64,000 nt of DNA, taken from assembly GCA_963766375.1 (NCBI GenBank), contig CAVXZG010000008.1, positions 1-64,000 on the forward strand, in the 5' to 3' direction. The notes beneath the pieces are model-generated. The model did not search any database and had not been told where the DNA came from. It was given only the letters and a program-made list of their open reading frames with translations. This document shows positions 1 through 6,388 of this stretch, one piece after another (the first letter of the stretch is position 1; every line of letters starts with the position of its first letter). The DNA is from AC-32 sp963766375 (lineage in GTDB: Bacteria > Actinomycetota > Thermoleophilia > Gaiellales > Gaiellaceae). Position numbers and translations under genes: made by a program.

Positions 1-2
1 GC

Positions 3-1586
3 GAGGACGGCGAGCTCGACGTCGAGGCCTTCGAGCACGCGGTCGACGTCGTCTTCCTCGCGCAGGAGATCGCCGTCGGCTACTCGTCGTACCCGACGCC
101 CGAGATCGAGAAGAACGCGAAGGCCTACCGCCAGCTCGGCCTGGGCTTCGCGAACCTCGGCGCGCTGCTGATGGCGCGCGGGCTCCCGTACGACTCGGAC
201 GAGGGCCGCGCCTACGCAGCCGCGATCACGGCGCTGATGACCGGCCGCGCCTACCGCAAGTCGGCGGAGATCGCCGCGCGGATGGGCCCGTTCGCCGGCT
301 ACCAGCCGAACGCCGGCGCGATGATCGGCGTGATGTCGATGCACCGCGCGGCGGTGGGCAACATCGAGAACACCGACGTCGTGCCGAAGGACCTGCTCTC
401 CGCAGCCCGCAAGTCGTGGGACGACGCGCTCAACCTCGGCGAGCTGCACGGCTACCGCAACGCGCAGGCGACCGTGCTCGCGCCCACCGGGACGATCAGC
501 TTCATGATGGATTGCGACACCACCGGCGTCGAGCCCGACTTCTCGCTCGTCAAGTCGAAGAAGCTCGTCGGCGGCGGCGAGATCACGATCGTCAACCGCA
601 CCGTGCCGATGGCGCTCGACAAGCTCGGCTACGCGCCCACCGAGATCGAAGAGGTGGTCGCGTTCATCGACGAGCGCAACACCATCGTCGGCGCGCCGTA
701 CGTGAAGACCGAGCACTACCCGGTCTTCGACTGCGCGATCGGCGACCGCGCGATCCACTACACGGGTCACGTGAAGATGATGGGCGCCACCCAGCCGTTC
801 ATCTCGGGCGCGATCTCGAAGACGGTCAACCTGCCCGAGACGGTCTCGGTGGACGAGGTCTCCGGCCTCCTGCTCCAGTCCTGGAAGCTCGGCGTGAAGG
901 CGATCGCGATCTACCGCGACAACTGCAAGGTCGCGCAGCCGCTGTCGGGCAAGAGCGACCAGCTCGAGGTCGCAGCCGTGCCGCCGGTTCCGCTGACCCA
1001 GCGCCGCCGGCTACCCGAGGATCGCGTCGAGGTCGGCCGCAAGTTCCGCGTCGGCGACTACGAGGGCTACATCCACGTCGGCCTCTACGAGGACGGCACC
1101 CCCGGCGACATCTTCGTGGACATCGCGAAGGAGGGCACGACGCTGGCGGGCCTGATGAACTCGTTCATGATCTCGGTGTCTCTGGGCCTGCAGTACGGCG
1201 TGCCTTTCGAGGTCTACGTCTCGAAGTTCGCCCACATGCGCTTCGAGCCGAGCGGGATCACGAACGACACCGACATCCGAGTCGCGAAGTCGATCGTCGA
1301 CTACATCTTCCGCTGGATGGGCAAGAAGTTCCTGACCACCGACCAGCAGGAAGAGGTCGGGATCCTCTCGCCGGAGGTACGAGCCCGGCTAGCGCAGTCG
1401 TACGCAGCGCTGGAGGGCCAGCCGGTCGCGGCTCTCGAGGCCGCGGAGGCCGCGCCTCCGGGCCAGACCGCCCTCTTCAACAACTGGGAAGACGCAGTCG
1501 AGTGCGCCAAGTGCGGCGGGCGGATGGTTCGGACCGGGTCTTGCTACACGTGCCGGGACTGCGGGACTAACACCGGCTGTAGTTAG
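3..1586 (+). CDS. nrdJ: Vitamin B12-dependent ribonucleotide reductase (class II), 5' truncated by the window
   Basis: Reduces ribonucleotides to deoxyribonucleotides in the cytoplasm, using adenosylcobalamin to make the active-site thiyl radical. The frame is open from base 3 with no start, so the N-terminal part lies outside; about 527 residues are visible. Seen: the catalytic-barrel segment APTGTISFMMDCDTTG at visible residues ~160-175, a later conserved stretch ending near base 930, and a cysteine-rich tail (CAKCGG, CYTCRDCG, ending GCS) typical of NrdJ C-termini that shuttle electrons to the active site. The family identity is clear. It is followed directly by a strong hairpin at 1597-1629. 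Confidence 0.95.
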   Translation, partial: EDGELDVEAFEHAVDVVFLAQEIAVGYSSYPTPEIEKNAKAYRQLGLGFANLGALLMARGLPYDSDEGRAYAAAITALMTGRAYRKSAEIAARMGPFAGYQPNAGAMIGVMSMHRAAVGNIENTDVVPKDLLSAARKSWDDALNLGELHGYRNAQATVLAPTGTISFMMDCDTTGVEPDFSLVKSKKLVGGGEITIVNRTVPMALDKLGYAPTEIEEVVAFIDERNTIVGAPYVKTEHYPVFDCAIGDRAIHYTGHVKMMGATQPFISGAISKTVNLPETVSVDEVSGLLLQSWKLGVKAIAIYRDNCKVAQPLSGKSDQLEVAAVPPVPLTQRRRLPEDRVEVGRKFRVGDYEGYIHVGLYEDGTPGDIFVDIAKEGTTLAGLMNSFMISVSLGLQYGVPFEVYVSKFAHMRFEPSGITNDTDIRVAKSIVDYIFRWMGKKFLTTDQQEEVGILSPEVRARLAQSYAALEGQPVAALEAAEAAPPGQTALFNNWEDAVECAKCGGRMVRTGSCYTCRDCGTNTGCS

Positions 1587-1596
1587 CAGTGCAGGA

Positions 1597-1651
1597 GGCG
1601 ACCTTCGGCTTTGCAAGCCGAAGGTCGCCGGTTCGATCCCGGCACCAGTGC
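1597..1651 (+). other. tRNA-Ala(UGC)-like 3' half with a 13-bp hairpin
   Basis: Bases 1605-1651 have the geometry of the 3' half of a tRNA: a 5-bp anticodon stem around loop TTTGCAA (anticodon TGC, alanine), a 5-base variable loop AGGTC, a perfect T arm (GCCGG, loop TTCGATC, CCGGC) and a 7-base strand ACCAGTG. No D arm or matching 5' acceptor strand is found upstream, where nrdJ ends, and no CCA is encoded. The anticodon stem extends to a perfect 13-bp inverted repeat (1597-1609 with 1617-1629), so the same sequence could also end nrdJ transcription. It may be a tRNA fragment left by integration or rearrangement; the next gene is excisionase-like. Confidence 0.5.
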
Positions 1652-1686
1652 TCCCTGCGGGTTGAGCAGCTTGAGCGGCTCGGCGC

Positions 1687-1899
1687 TCATGCCGCTGGCT
1701 CGTCCCAGCCGTAAATCCAGCGCTCGAGTTCAGCCTCATCAACGCGCACTGCGCTGTGCCGGTTGGGGCCGAGCTTCAAGGCGGGCAAGGTGCCGTCGGC
1801 GATCTTGTGCCGCACGGTTGAGACCGCTAAGCCGGTGCGCTCCGCAACCTCGGGCACGCTCAGTAGCCGGGGCTGGCCGTTAGGTACTCGTTCTGCCAT
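1687..1899 (-). CDS. Excisionase / MerR-type helix-turn-helix protein
   Basis: A 70-residue DNA-binding protein. Residues ~12-60 read LLSVPEVAERTGLAVSTVR, then a wing-like 'DGTLPALKLGPNRHSAVRVDEAELERW', the pattern of helix_turn_helix_17 / excisionase proteins. The start at 1899 (MAERVPNG) gives the family's usual length; the frame stays open upstream but without family sequence. Such proteins direct excision of integrated elements or act as small regulators. Its place next to a partial tRNA-like sequence fits a mobile-element remnant, but no integrase is seen in the window. Confidence 0.7.
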   Translation of the reverse strand: MAERVPNGQPRLLSVPEVAERTGLAVSTVRHKIADGTLPALKLGPNRHSAVRVDEAELERWIYGWDEPAA

Positions 1900-2067
1900 G
1901 CCTTGCCTATCGGTTTTGCGTTTGCAACGCGGGAAGCTGGGAATCAACGTCCACGCGGCAGGGGTCTGACTGCGGCACACCTGGGGGTACTCGCGCGTGG
2001 AGGGCGCGCGATTGCTCAGTCGCCCTGCCGTCCAACTCTGTTCTTCGAGCAATGGCTAGGGGGTCTA

Positions 2068-2283
2068 ATGCGACGGAAAGAGACGAGTAGCGAGCACGGG
2101 GCGAGCGAGCGGATCCCCAACAAGGGGGAGCGGGTCGAGCGGCCGCGCATGGGCATCCTCGTGCGCGGAACCGTCTCTTACTCCGACCATCTCCAGATTC
2201 TCGTCAAGTGGGACAACGGGCGCTCCGAAAGCCTGCGGCCCGGGCGCGATCGATTCCGGGTTATCTCGACCGTGAGTGAATGA
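2068..2283 (+). CDS. Small DUF1918-like beta-barrel protein
   Basis: A 71-residue protein. The start at 2068 (MRRKETSS) is chosen because AGGGGG lies about 7 bases before it; the frame is open further upstream without protein-like content. The C-terminal ~50 residues (GERVERPRMGILVRGTV..., ILVKWDNGRSESLRPGRDRF) resemble the small SH3-like DUF1918 fold found in actinobacteria (G-V-x-V-x-W-x-D/N-G-x-x-x-x-x-x-P-G-x-D). Its function is unknown; a nucleic-acid or ligand-binding role is only a guess. Confidence 0.55.
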   Translation: MRRKETSSEHGASERIPNKGERVERPRMGILVRGTVSYSDHLQILVKWDNGRSESLRPGRDRFRVISTVSE

Positions 2284-2297
2284 GCACGCTGATCGGT

Positions 2298-3338
2298 CGT
2301 TCGGCTCGCCTCCGCCCCACAAGCACGTACAATCTCGGTGCGTCCGGTGCTGCGGCGGGGGCTAAGGGCCGCCACTTTCGACCCTCATAGCCGCCTCAAG
2401 CTGATCTCCCTTTCCCTCGGCCTGGGGCACGCGGCCTCCGCCGGGCCGGGCGTTCGGCTCGCCACCCGGCCCGTCACCGCAGTAATCTGGGTGGACGTTG
2501 CGCGGAGAAGAGGGGCGGTCTGGAATGGCTGAGCAGGCTGTATGGCATCTCAAGCGCGTCAAGTTGGCGGTGGCGGTTCCCGTTCCATCCGTTGCCGCGA
2601 TTCGAGCGCAGGCCTCGATGCTCGGGCCGCCGCTCCTTTTGGGATTGCTGGCAGCCCTGCTTGCAATCCAGGTCCCGCAGCGGACGTTCCTCGCGCAGGC
2701 CCAGGTTCTTTTTTCAATCAGCGACCCCGTCCCTAAGGCTCAAGACCCACGGCTCCTGGCAATCGAGGGAAGCAGCGGGTTCATGACGACCCAGGCGACC
2801 CTCGCGCGCTCCCCGGAGCTTGCCCGAAGGGTGATCGCCGCCGCTGGAGTTCCGGCCATCACGCCTGCTCAGTTCCTGCGCCACTCCAGCGCCAGGCCGC
2901 AATCGGACTCAAGCGTTCTCAATCTTTCCGTCTCCCACCGGAAAGCGGATGCTGCTATCCGGCTTGCGAACGCCTATGCGGACCAGTTCACCCGCTACAA
3001 GACAGAACGTGACCTTGCCGGGATCAAGAAGGTGCTCTCCCAGCTCGACGCGACCATCAACTCACTCCGCGCTCGGGGCTTAACTGGCTCTCCTGCCTAT
3101 GAGGCCTTGGTCAAGCACCGCGTGGAGCTCCAGACGGCCGGCGCGTTGCTCGCGGGCCGGGCGCGTGTTCTCCAAGCAGCGGAGCGTGCTTCCTCGTTCC
3201 GTCCACACGCGCTGCGTAACGGGATCATCGGGGGTCTTCTCGGGGCGTTGCTCGGGATCGCCCTCGTTGCCGTGGTCAGGATCTGGCCGAAGAACAGCCG
3301 CCCCCAGGCCATATAGCGTCCTAGGCGTTCGGCTCGCC
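2298..3338 (+). repeat. Three dispersed copies of CGTTCGGCTCGCC
   Basis: The 13-mer CGTTCGGCTCGCC occurs at 2298-2310, 2451-2463 and 3326-3338, always on the plus strand and always outside genes. Copies two and three extend to GGCGTTCGGCTCGCC, one variable base, CCCGGC. They flank the Wzz-like gene on both sides. No function is known; they could be short interspersed elements or transfer scars. Confidence 0.5.
2525..3316 (+). CDS. Wzz/chain-length-determinant-like membrane protein
   Basis: A 263-residue protein with the layout of polysaccharide co-polymerases: a first membrane helix at residues ~35-55 (LGPPLLLGLLAALLAI), a large middle domain rich in helices (Y-x-x-x-R-x-L-type segment 'RDLAGIKKVLSQLDATINSL', ~160-185), and a second membrane helix near the C-terminus (~235-255). 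Such proteins set chain length of, or support export of, surface polysaccharides. Start ATG 2525 has GAGGGG about 10 bases upstream; a TTG at 2498 is an alternative. There is no kinase domain. It stands apart from the polysaccharide cluster at 51.5-64 kb, and its flanks carry the 13-base repeats. Confidence 0.6.
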   Translation: MAEQAVWHLKRVKLAVAVPVPSVAAIRAQASMLGPPLLLGLLAALLAIQVPQRTFLAQAQVLFSISDPVPKAQDPRLLAIEGSSGFMTTQATLARSPELARRVIAAAGVPAITPAQFLRHSSARPQSDSSVLNLSVSHRKADAAIRLANAYADQFTRYKTERDLAGIKKVLSQLDATINSLRARGLTGSPAYEALVKHRVELQTAGALLAGRARVLQAAERASSFRPHALRNGIIGGLLGALLGIALVAVVRIWPKNSRPQAI

Positions 3339-3389
3339 GCCCGGCTCTTCTGCGAGCGCGACCAAGTGCTGGGTCCGCCCCTCCCCACG

Positions 3390-3719
3390 CTAGGTGAAGA
3401 CGATGCCGACCACGTCCTCGATGAAGCTGCGGGCCTTGTTCACCCCGGGTCGGTACTTCGTCGGGTGACCGCAGCGGTTTCGTAAACCGGGCGCCTCGAC
3501 CAGGGTGTCCTTCTGCCCCTTGTCGAGCACGCCCACGTCCGGGCAGGCGTCGAGGAACGTCCTGTCCTTAACCCAGGCGAAGTCCTCAATCCTCTTCACC
3601 GGCCGGGCCTTCGGGTCTTGCTTCGTGATCGCCGCGTTGAGCGCCTTCTCGCCCTGCGCGAGCGCGTCGTCGTGCAGCGTCCGGATCGCGCCGCTCCACA
3701 GGAAGACGATGGCGGCCCG
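3390..3719 (-). pseudogene. HEPN-like domain protein, 5' truncated
   Basis: On the minus strand a protein-like segment runs from about 3719 (RAAIVFLWSGAIRTL) to the stop at 3390 (SFIEDVVGIVFT). It contains LRNRCGHPT, an R-x4-H motif like that of HEPN domains found in toxin, defence and RNA-cleaving proteins. Upstream of 3719 the same frame is only the antisense of the plus-strand gene starting at 3709, so the N-terminal part appears lost at a junction. The HEPN assignment rests on the motif and the helical pattern, not on a search. Confidence 0.45.
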
Positions 3720-4008
3720 GCAGGATTTCGGCTCGGCTCCAGCCCCGCGCCAGTTCCCGCACATCGCCCACGACTCGGGGCTCCTGGCGAACGCCTGGTA
3801 CCTCGACCTCGGCGAGCTGGACGTCAACGACGACCGCGACAAGCTCAAGCCGATTGACGGTGGCTACACCATCCGACTGCTCGTCGGCGCTGACGACGGG
3901 GCTGCCCGCCGCTTCGACGTCGACATCGCGTGGGACGGCAACCCCGAGCTCAGCCCGGAGGAAGTGCTCGCTTCGGCGCTTGATCACCTGGCCGTGCGCG
4001 AGGTCTGA
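3709..4008 (+). CDS. Hypothetical acidic protein, 99 residues
   Basis: I do not recognise this protein. Start ATG 3709; the residues from about 25 on (LANAWYLDLGELDVNDDRDK, DGGYTIRLLVGADDGAARRF) look like a genuine folded protein with alternating beta-type segments and an acidic bias. Its first codons overlap the truncated HEPN-like gene on the other strand, so the N-terminus may be a product of the junction rather than the original one. It ends 6 bases before the next gene. Confidence 0.55.
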   Translation: MAARQDFGSAPAPRQFPHIAHDSGLLANAWYLDLGELDVNDDRDKLKPIDGGYTIRLLVGADDGAARRFDVDIAWDGNPELSPEEVLASALDHLAVREV

Positions 4009-4014
4009 CGCGCA

Positions 4015-4317
4015 GTGACCGAAGCGATCCTTGCTGCGTTCGGCTGGAGCGACGGGCTCGCGATCGTCGCCGCCGGCGTCTCGTTCATCTCGATCTGCCT
4101 GGCGATCCGTGCCGACCGCCGCGCGGGTCGAGCAGATCGTCGCGCCGTGAGCGCCGAGGCCGCGACGAGGAGCGCGCCCGGCGCGAGCGCGAGGAAGCAG
4201 ACGCGGCGAACCGTGCGCGACTGGTTTCTACGGCCTCTCGCAGGCCCTCGCCGACCGGCCGCCCCCGGAGGTCACAGTCCGCTCGCCCGAACGTCTACGT
4301 CACGGTCGAGCAGCTGA
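4015..4317 (+). pseudogene. Small membrane-anchored coiled-coil protein, apparently frameshifted
   Basis: Begins with GTG 4015 (MTEAILAAFGWSDG), followed by one membrane helix (residues ~12-32, LAIVAAGVSFISICLAI) and a basic stretch RADRRAGRADRRA. Around 4150 the coding character moves to the frame beginning at 4149, which reads ERRGRDEERARREREEAD, a typical charged coiled coil, whereas the original frame becomes serine/arginine-rich. A second shift is possible near 4210. The original product was probably a one-helix membrane protein with a cytoplasmic coiled coil; its function is unknown. Confidence 0.45.
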
Positions 4318-4324
4318 GGCGACG

Positions 4325-4615
4325 CTACTTCGTTTCGCTCGCGACCACCAAGCCTTCGGTGACTTGCGGCGGGTTCGGGATGAGCGCGGCGGCGTTCTCC
4401 TCAACCCATTGGTGCGCCAGTCTCACCGACTCGTCGGCTCCGGCCTTGTCGTCGAACACGCTCAGCGATGCCATCGCGCCGTCGCCGGCATCGATCCAGT
4501 AATAGGCGATGAAACCCTGCACCTGATCGAGGAGGGGGAGGAAGCTCTCACGGACGAGGCGTCCCGCTTCGGCATCATCCGTGATGCCCTCGTAAACCCG
4601 GACGGCTGCATACAT
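4325..4615 (-). CDS. Antibiotic biosynthesis monooxygenase (ABM)-like dimeric alpha/beta-barrel protein
   Basis: A 96-residue protein starting MYAAVRVYEGITDDAEAG, with an AAAGGAG ribosome-binding site just upstream. The pattern (beta strand 'YAAVRVYEG', helix, 'GFIAYYWIDAGDGAMASLSVF' strands, 'ADESVRLAHQWVEENAAAL' helix) is that of ABM/EthD-like ferredoxin-fold proteins. Most of these are small cytoplasmic dimers and many have no known substrate. It stands alone, convergent with the preceding genes. Confidence 0.65.
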   Translation of the reverse strand: MYAAVRVYEGITDDAEAGRLVRESFLPLLDQVQGFIAYYWIDAGDGAMASLSVFDDKAGADESVRLAHQWVEENAAALIPNPPQVTEGLVVASETK

Positions 4616-4957
4616 CGGCGACTCCTTTGCTCTCTGTGGTGGGCCTACCGTGCGACCTCAGTACCACGCTACACCTCATCCTCGTCCAGCGGGATTTCGG
4701 CCGAGTGAAGAGGCCAAGCCGGGCGACGGGACGGCTTTTCAGTGCTAGCCCGACCTCAACCGATCAGGATTCTGGTCGACCCCATTGCCTTGAACCCCGA
4801 AACGGTTCGCCACAGCTCCTACTCGGTGAAGACTCGCGTAGGCTGAGTCGCGAGCGCGACCAGATGCACTGCTACGGTGGAAGCTCCACAGAGCGAGTAC
4901 CTGGTCGGCAAACGCCTCCCATCTACCGTTCGTAAAGGTAGGAGGAGGTGTTTTTCT
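4616..4957 (+). other. Non-coding region with the leader of the cold shock gene
   Basis: No gene is seen in these 342 bases. The 3' part is the leader of the cold shock gene: a TANNNT-type hexamer (TACGGT, 4873-4878) could be a -10 element, giving a leader of roughly 70-80 bases, and a very strong Shine-Dalgarno (GGAGGAGG, 4941-4948) ends it. No clear -35 or stable hairpin stands out. The 5' part must hold the promoter of the minus-strand ABM-like gene. Confidence 0.4.
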
Positions 4958-5167
4958 ACGGCGACAGGAACAGTGAAGTGGTTCAACGACTCGAAGGGTT
5001 ATGGGTTCATCGAGCCCGAGGATTCAGGCAAGGACCTCTTCGTCCACCACAGCGCGATCGCGGGCGATGGCTTCAAGTCACTGACCGAGGGCGCGAAGGT
5101 CGAGTACGAAGCGGCCCAGGGCGACAAGGGCCCAGAGGCCAAGAACGTCGTTCAACAGGCCGGTTAA
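4958..5167 (+). CDS. Cold shock protein, CspA family, with an apparent ACG start
   Basis: Single-stranded nucleic-acid-binding OB-fold protein of about 70 residues, acting as an RNA chaperone. RNP1 (KGYGFIE) and RNP2 (DLFVHHSAI) are both present. The family begins MATGTVKWFN; here the codon in the Met position is ACG (4958), 9 bases after GGAGGAGG. No ATG, GTG or TTG lies between the Shine-Dalgarno and the conserved sequence in this frame; the next GTG (4970) is inside the first strand. Either ACG is used or the T was misread as C. The out-of-frame GTG at 4948 overlaps the Shine-Dalgarno. Confidence 0.9.
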   Translation, partial: TATGTVKWFNDSKGYGFIEPEDSGKDLFVHHSAIAGDGFKSLTEGAKVEYEAAQGDKGPEAKNVVQQAG

Positions 5168-5227
5168 CCGAGCGCCGGCGCGGCCTCGCTCCGCCTCGCT
5201 CCAATAGAACCTAATGCGCGCGAAAAA

Positions 5228-5257
5228 ATGCTCTGGTTCAATGCGGACAAGGACTGA
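5228..5257 (+). CDS. Possible 9-codon leader ORF resembling a cold-shock N-terminus
   Basis: Reads MLWFNADKD and stops in TGATG, where the A of the stop is also the first base of the next start codon. MLWFN-x-x-K-D is how some small cold-shock-like proteins begin, so this is either a remnant of such a gene or a leader peptide that couples translation of the next gene. No strong Shine-Dalgarno precedes it. This is weakly supported because of its length. Confidence 0.3.
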   Translation: MLWFNADKD

Positions 5258-5421
5258 TGGGCAAGAAGAAGCGGCAGACATTCGGGAAGCACGCCCGCGA
5301 ACGCGCGATCGAGGAGAAGCGCAGGCTCAAGCGCGAGCGGAAGCAGGCGGCCGCAGCCGAGCGCCTCACCCCTGACCCCGAGCAGAGCGACACGATCGTC
5401 CCGCCGGCTGATGGCGATTAG
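5257..5421 (+). CDS. Small basic protein, 54 residues
   Basis: Starts MGKKKRQTFGKHARERAIEE and continues with a highly charged lysine/arginine/glutamate helix, then an acidic, proline-containing tail (LTPDPEQSDTIVPP). I recall similar short basic helices from Thermoleophilia, but know no function; RNA or ribosome binding would fit the charge. Start ATG 5257 follows AAGGA closely and overlaps the stop of the 9-codon ORF, suggesting translational coupling. Confidence 0.6.
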   Translation: MGKKKRQTFGKHARERAIEEKRRLKRERKQAAAAERLTPDPEQSDTIVPPADGD

Positions 5422-5483
5422 CCGGGGCGGCGCGGCGGCGGATTCGTCTAGGAATCGGCCGACGCGGTAGCTGCTTAGGGCCG

Positions 5484-6338
5484 CTAGTTGGCGGTGAGGC
5501 GTCGAAGCGATGCGCGAACAGCGCCGGGCGCCTCGACCCACACGAAATGCCCGGCGCCCTCGACCACCTCGACCCAGGCGCCCGGAATCCGCTCAGCCGC
5601 GTCCGTCGAGGCGGCGACCGGCATCGGGCTCCGTGAGCCGTGGACGAAGCCGACGGGAACGCGAATCCCAGGCAGCCCCGCCTCGAGCGCCGGCAGCTCG
5701 GCCAGGATCGACCGCACCATCTCGGCCGAGCGCGCGCTCGCCATTCGCAGCTCGGGCATCGGCGGTGCCCGCTCGGGATCCGCGAAGTACGCGGGCCAGA
5801 CGAGGCGCATCCCCTCGAGCGCCAGCTCGTCGTCGGCCGCGCCGGCCATCGCGAGCTCGTCGATCTCGCGCGCCCTCGCGCGCACGGCCTCAGGCGTCCG
5901 GCGGAAGAGCTCTTCGTCGAACTCCGGCCAGCGTCCGTCGCCGATCGAGCCGAGCGGGTCGACGGCGAGCACGCCGAGGAGCCGCTCCGGCATCGCCTCG
6001 GCAACGTGAAGGGCGAGGTGCCCGCCCCAGGAATGGCCGACCACGTATGCCCTCTCCCACCCGAGCGTGTCGAGCACACGCCGGGCATCCCCGACATCCG
6101 CCGTCACCGTGTTGGGCGGTGCCGCCGCCGACGGCTCTTGCCCTCGCTGCTGGTACCACGCGACGTCGTTCTCCTCCGCGAGCTCTTCGGCGAGATCGCG
6201 CAGGTAGTCAAAGCCGAGCCCCGGCCCGCCGTGCAGCAGGAGGACCGGTGGCCCACTGCCGGCGCGGCGACCCGCAATCAGCGGCCCGTCGTCGTGCGTC
6301 GTGAACTCGGTCCACTCCACCGACGGCGATCCTCTCAC
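5484..6338 (-). CDS. Alpha/beta hydrolase, proline iminopeptidase-like
   Basis: A 284-residue cytoplasmic alpha/beta-fold hydrolase. Visible motifs: oxyanion segment LLLHGGPGLGFD (~33-44), nucleophile elbow GHSWGG (Ser ~101), and the C-terminal catalytic histidine in EGAGHFVWVEAPG (~260). HGGPG and GHSWGG are characteristic of the prolyl aminopeptidase (S33) branch, but the substrate cannot be read from sequence. It is divergent from the S9 peptidase gene, whose 5' end is close by, so the two may share a promoter region. Confidence 0.8.
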   Translation of the reverse strand: MRGSPSVEWTEFTTHDDGPLIAGRRAGSGPPVLLLHGGPGLGFDYLRDLAEELAEENDVAWYQQRGQEPSAAAPPNTVTADVGDARRVLDTLGWERAYVVGHSWGGHLALHVAEAMPERLLGVLAVDPLGSIGDGRWPEFDEELFRRTPEAVRARAREIDELAMAGAADDELALEGMRLVWPAYFADPERAPPMPELRMASARSAEMVRSILAELPALEAGLPGIRVPVGFVHGSRSPMPVAASTDAAERIPGAWVEVVEGAGHFVWVEAPGAVRASLRRLTAN

Positions 6339-6388
6339 GCCCTGCCGACAACGACGCTCGGGAGGCTACGCCATAGGATCGACGCCGT

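Noticed and set aside
1571..1651. A complete tRNA-Ala gene.
   Set aside because: Only five of seven acceptor pairs could form with the nrdJ end, the D region is too long and unpaired, and there is no CCA. Only the 3' half is convincing.
6301..6338. GTG 6301 as the start of the S9 peptidase.
   Set aside because: It would overlap the divergent hydrolase gene and the added residues are not family-like; ATG 6389 with a small frameshift fits the promoter better.
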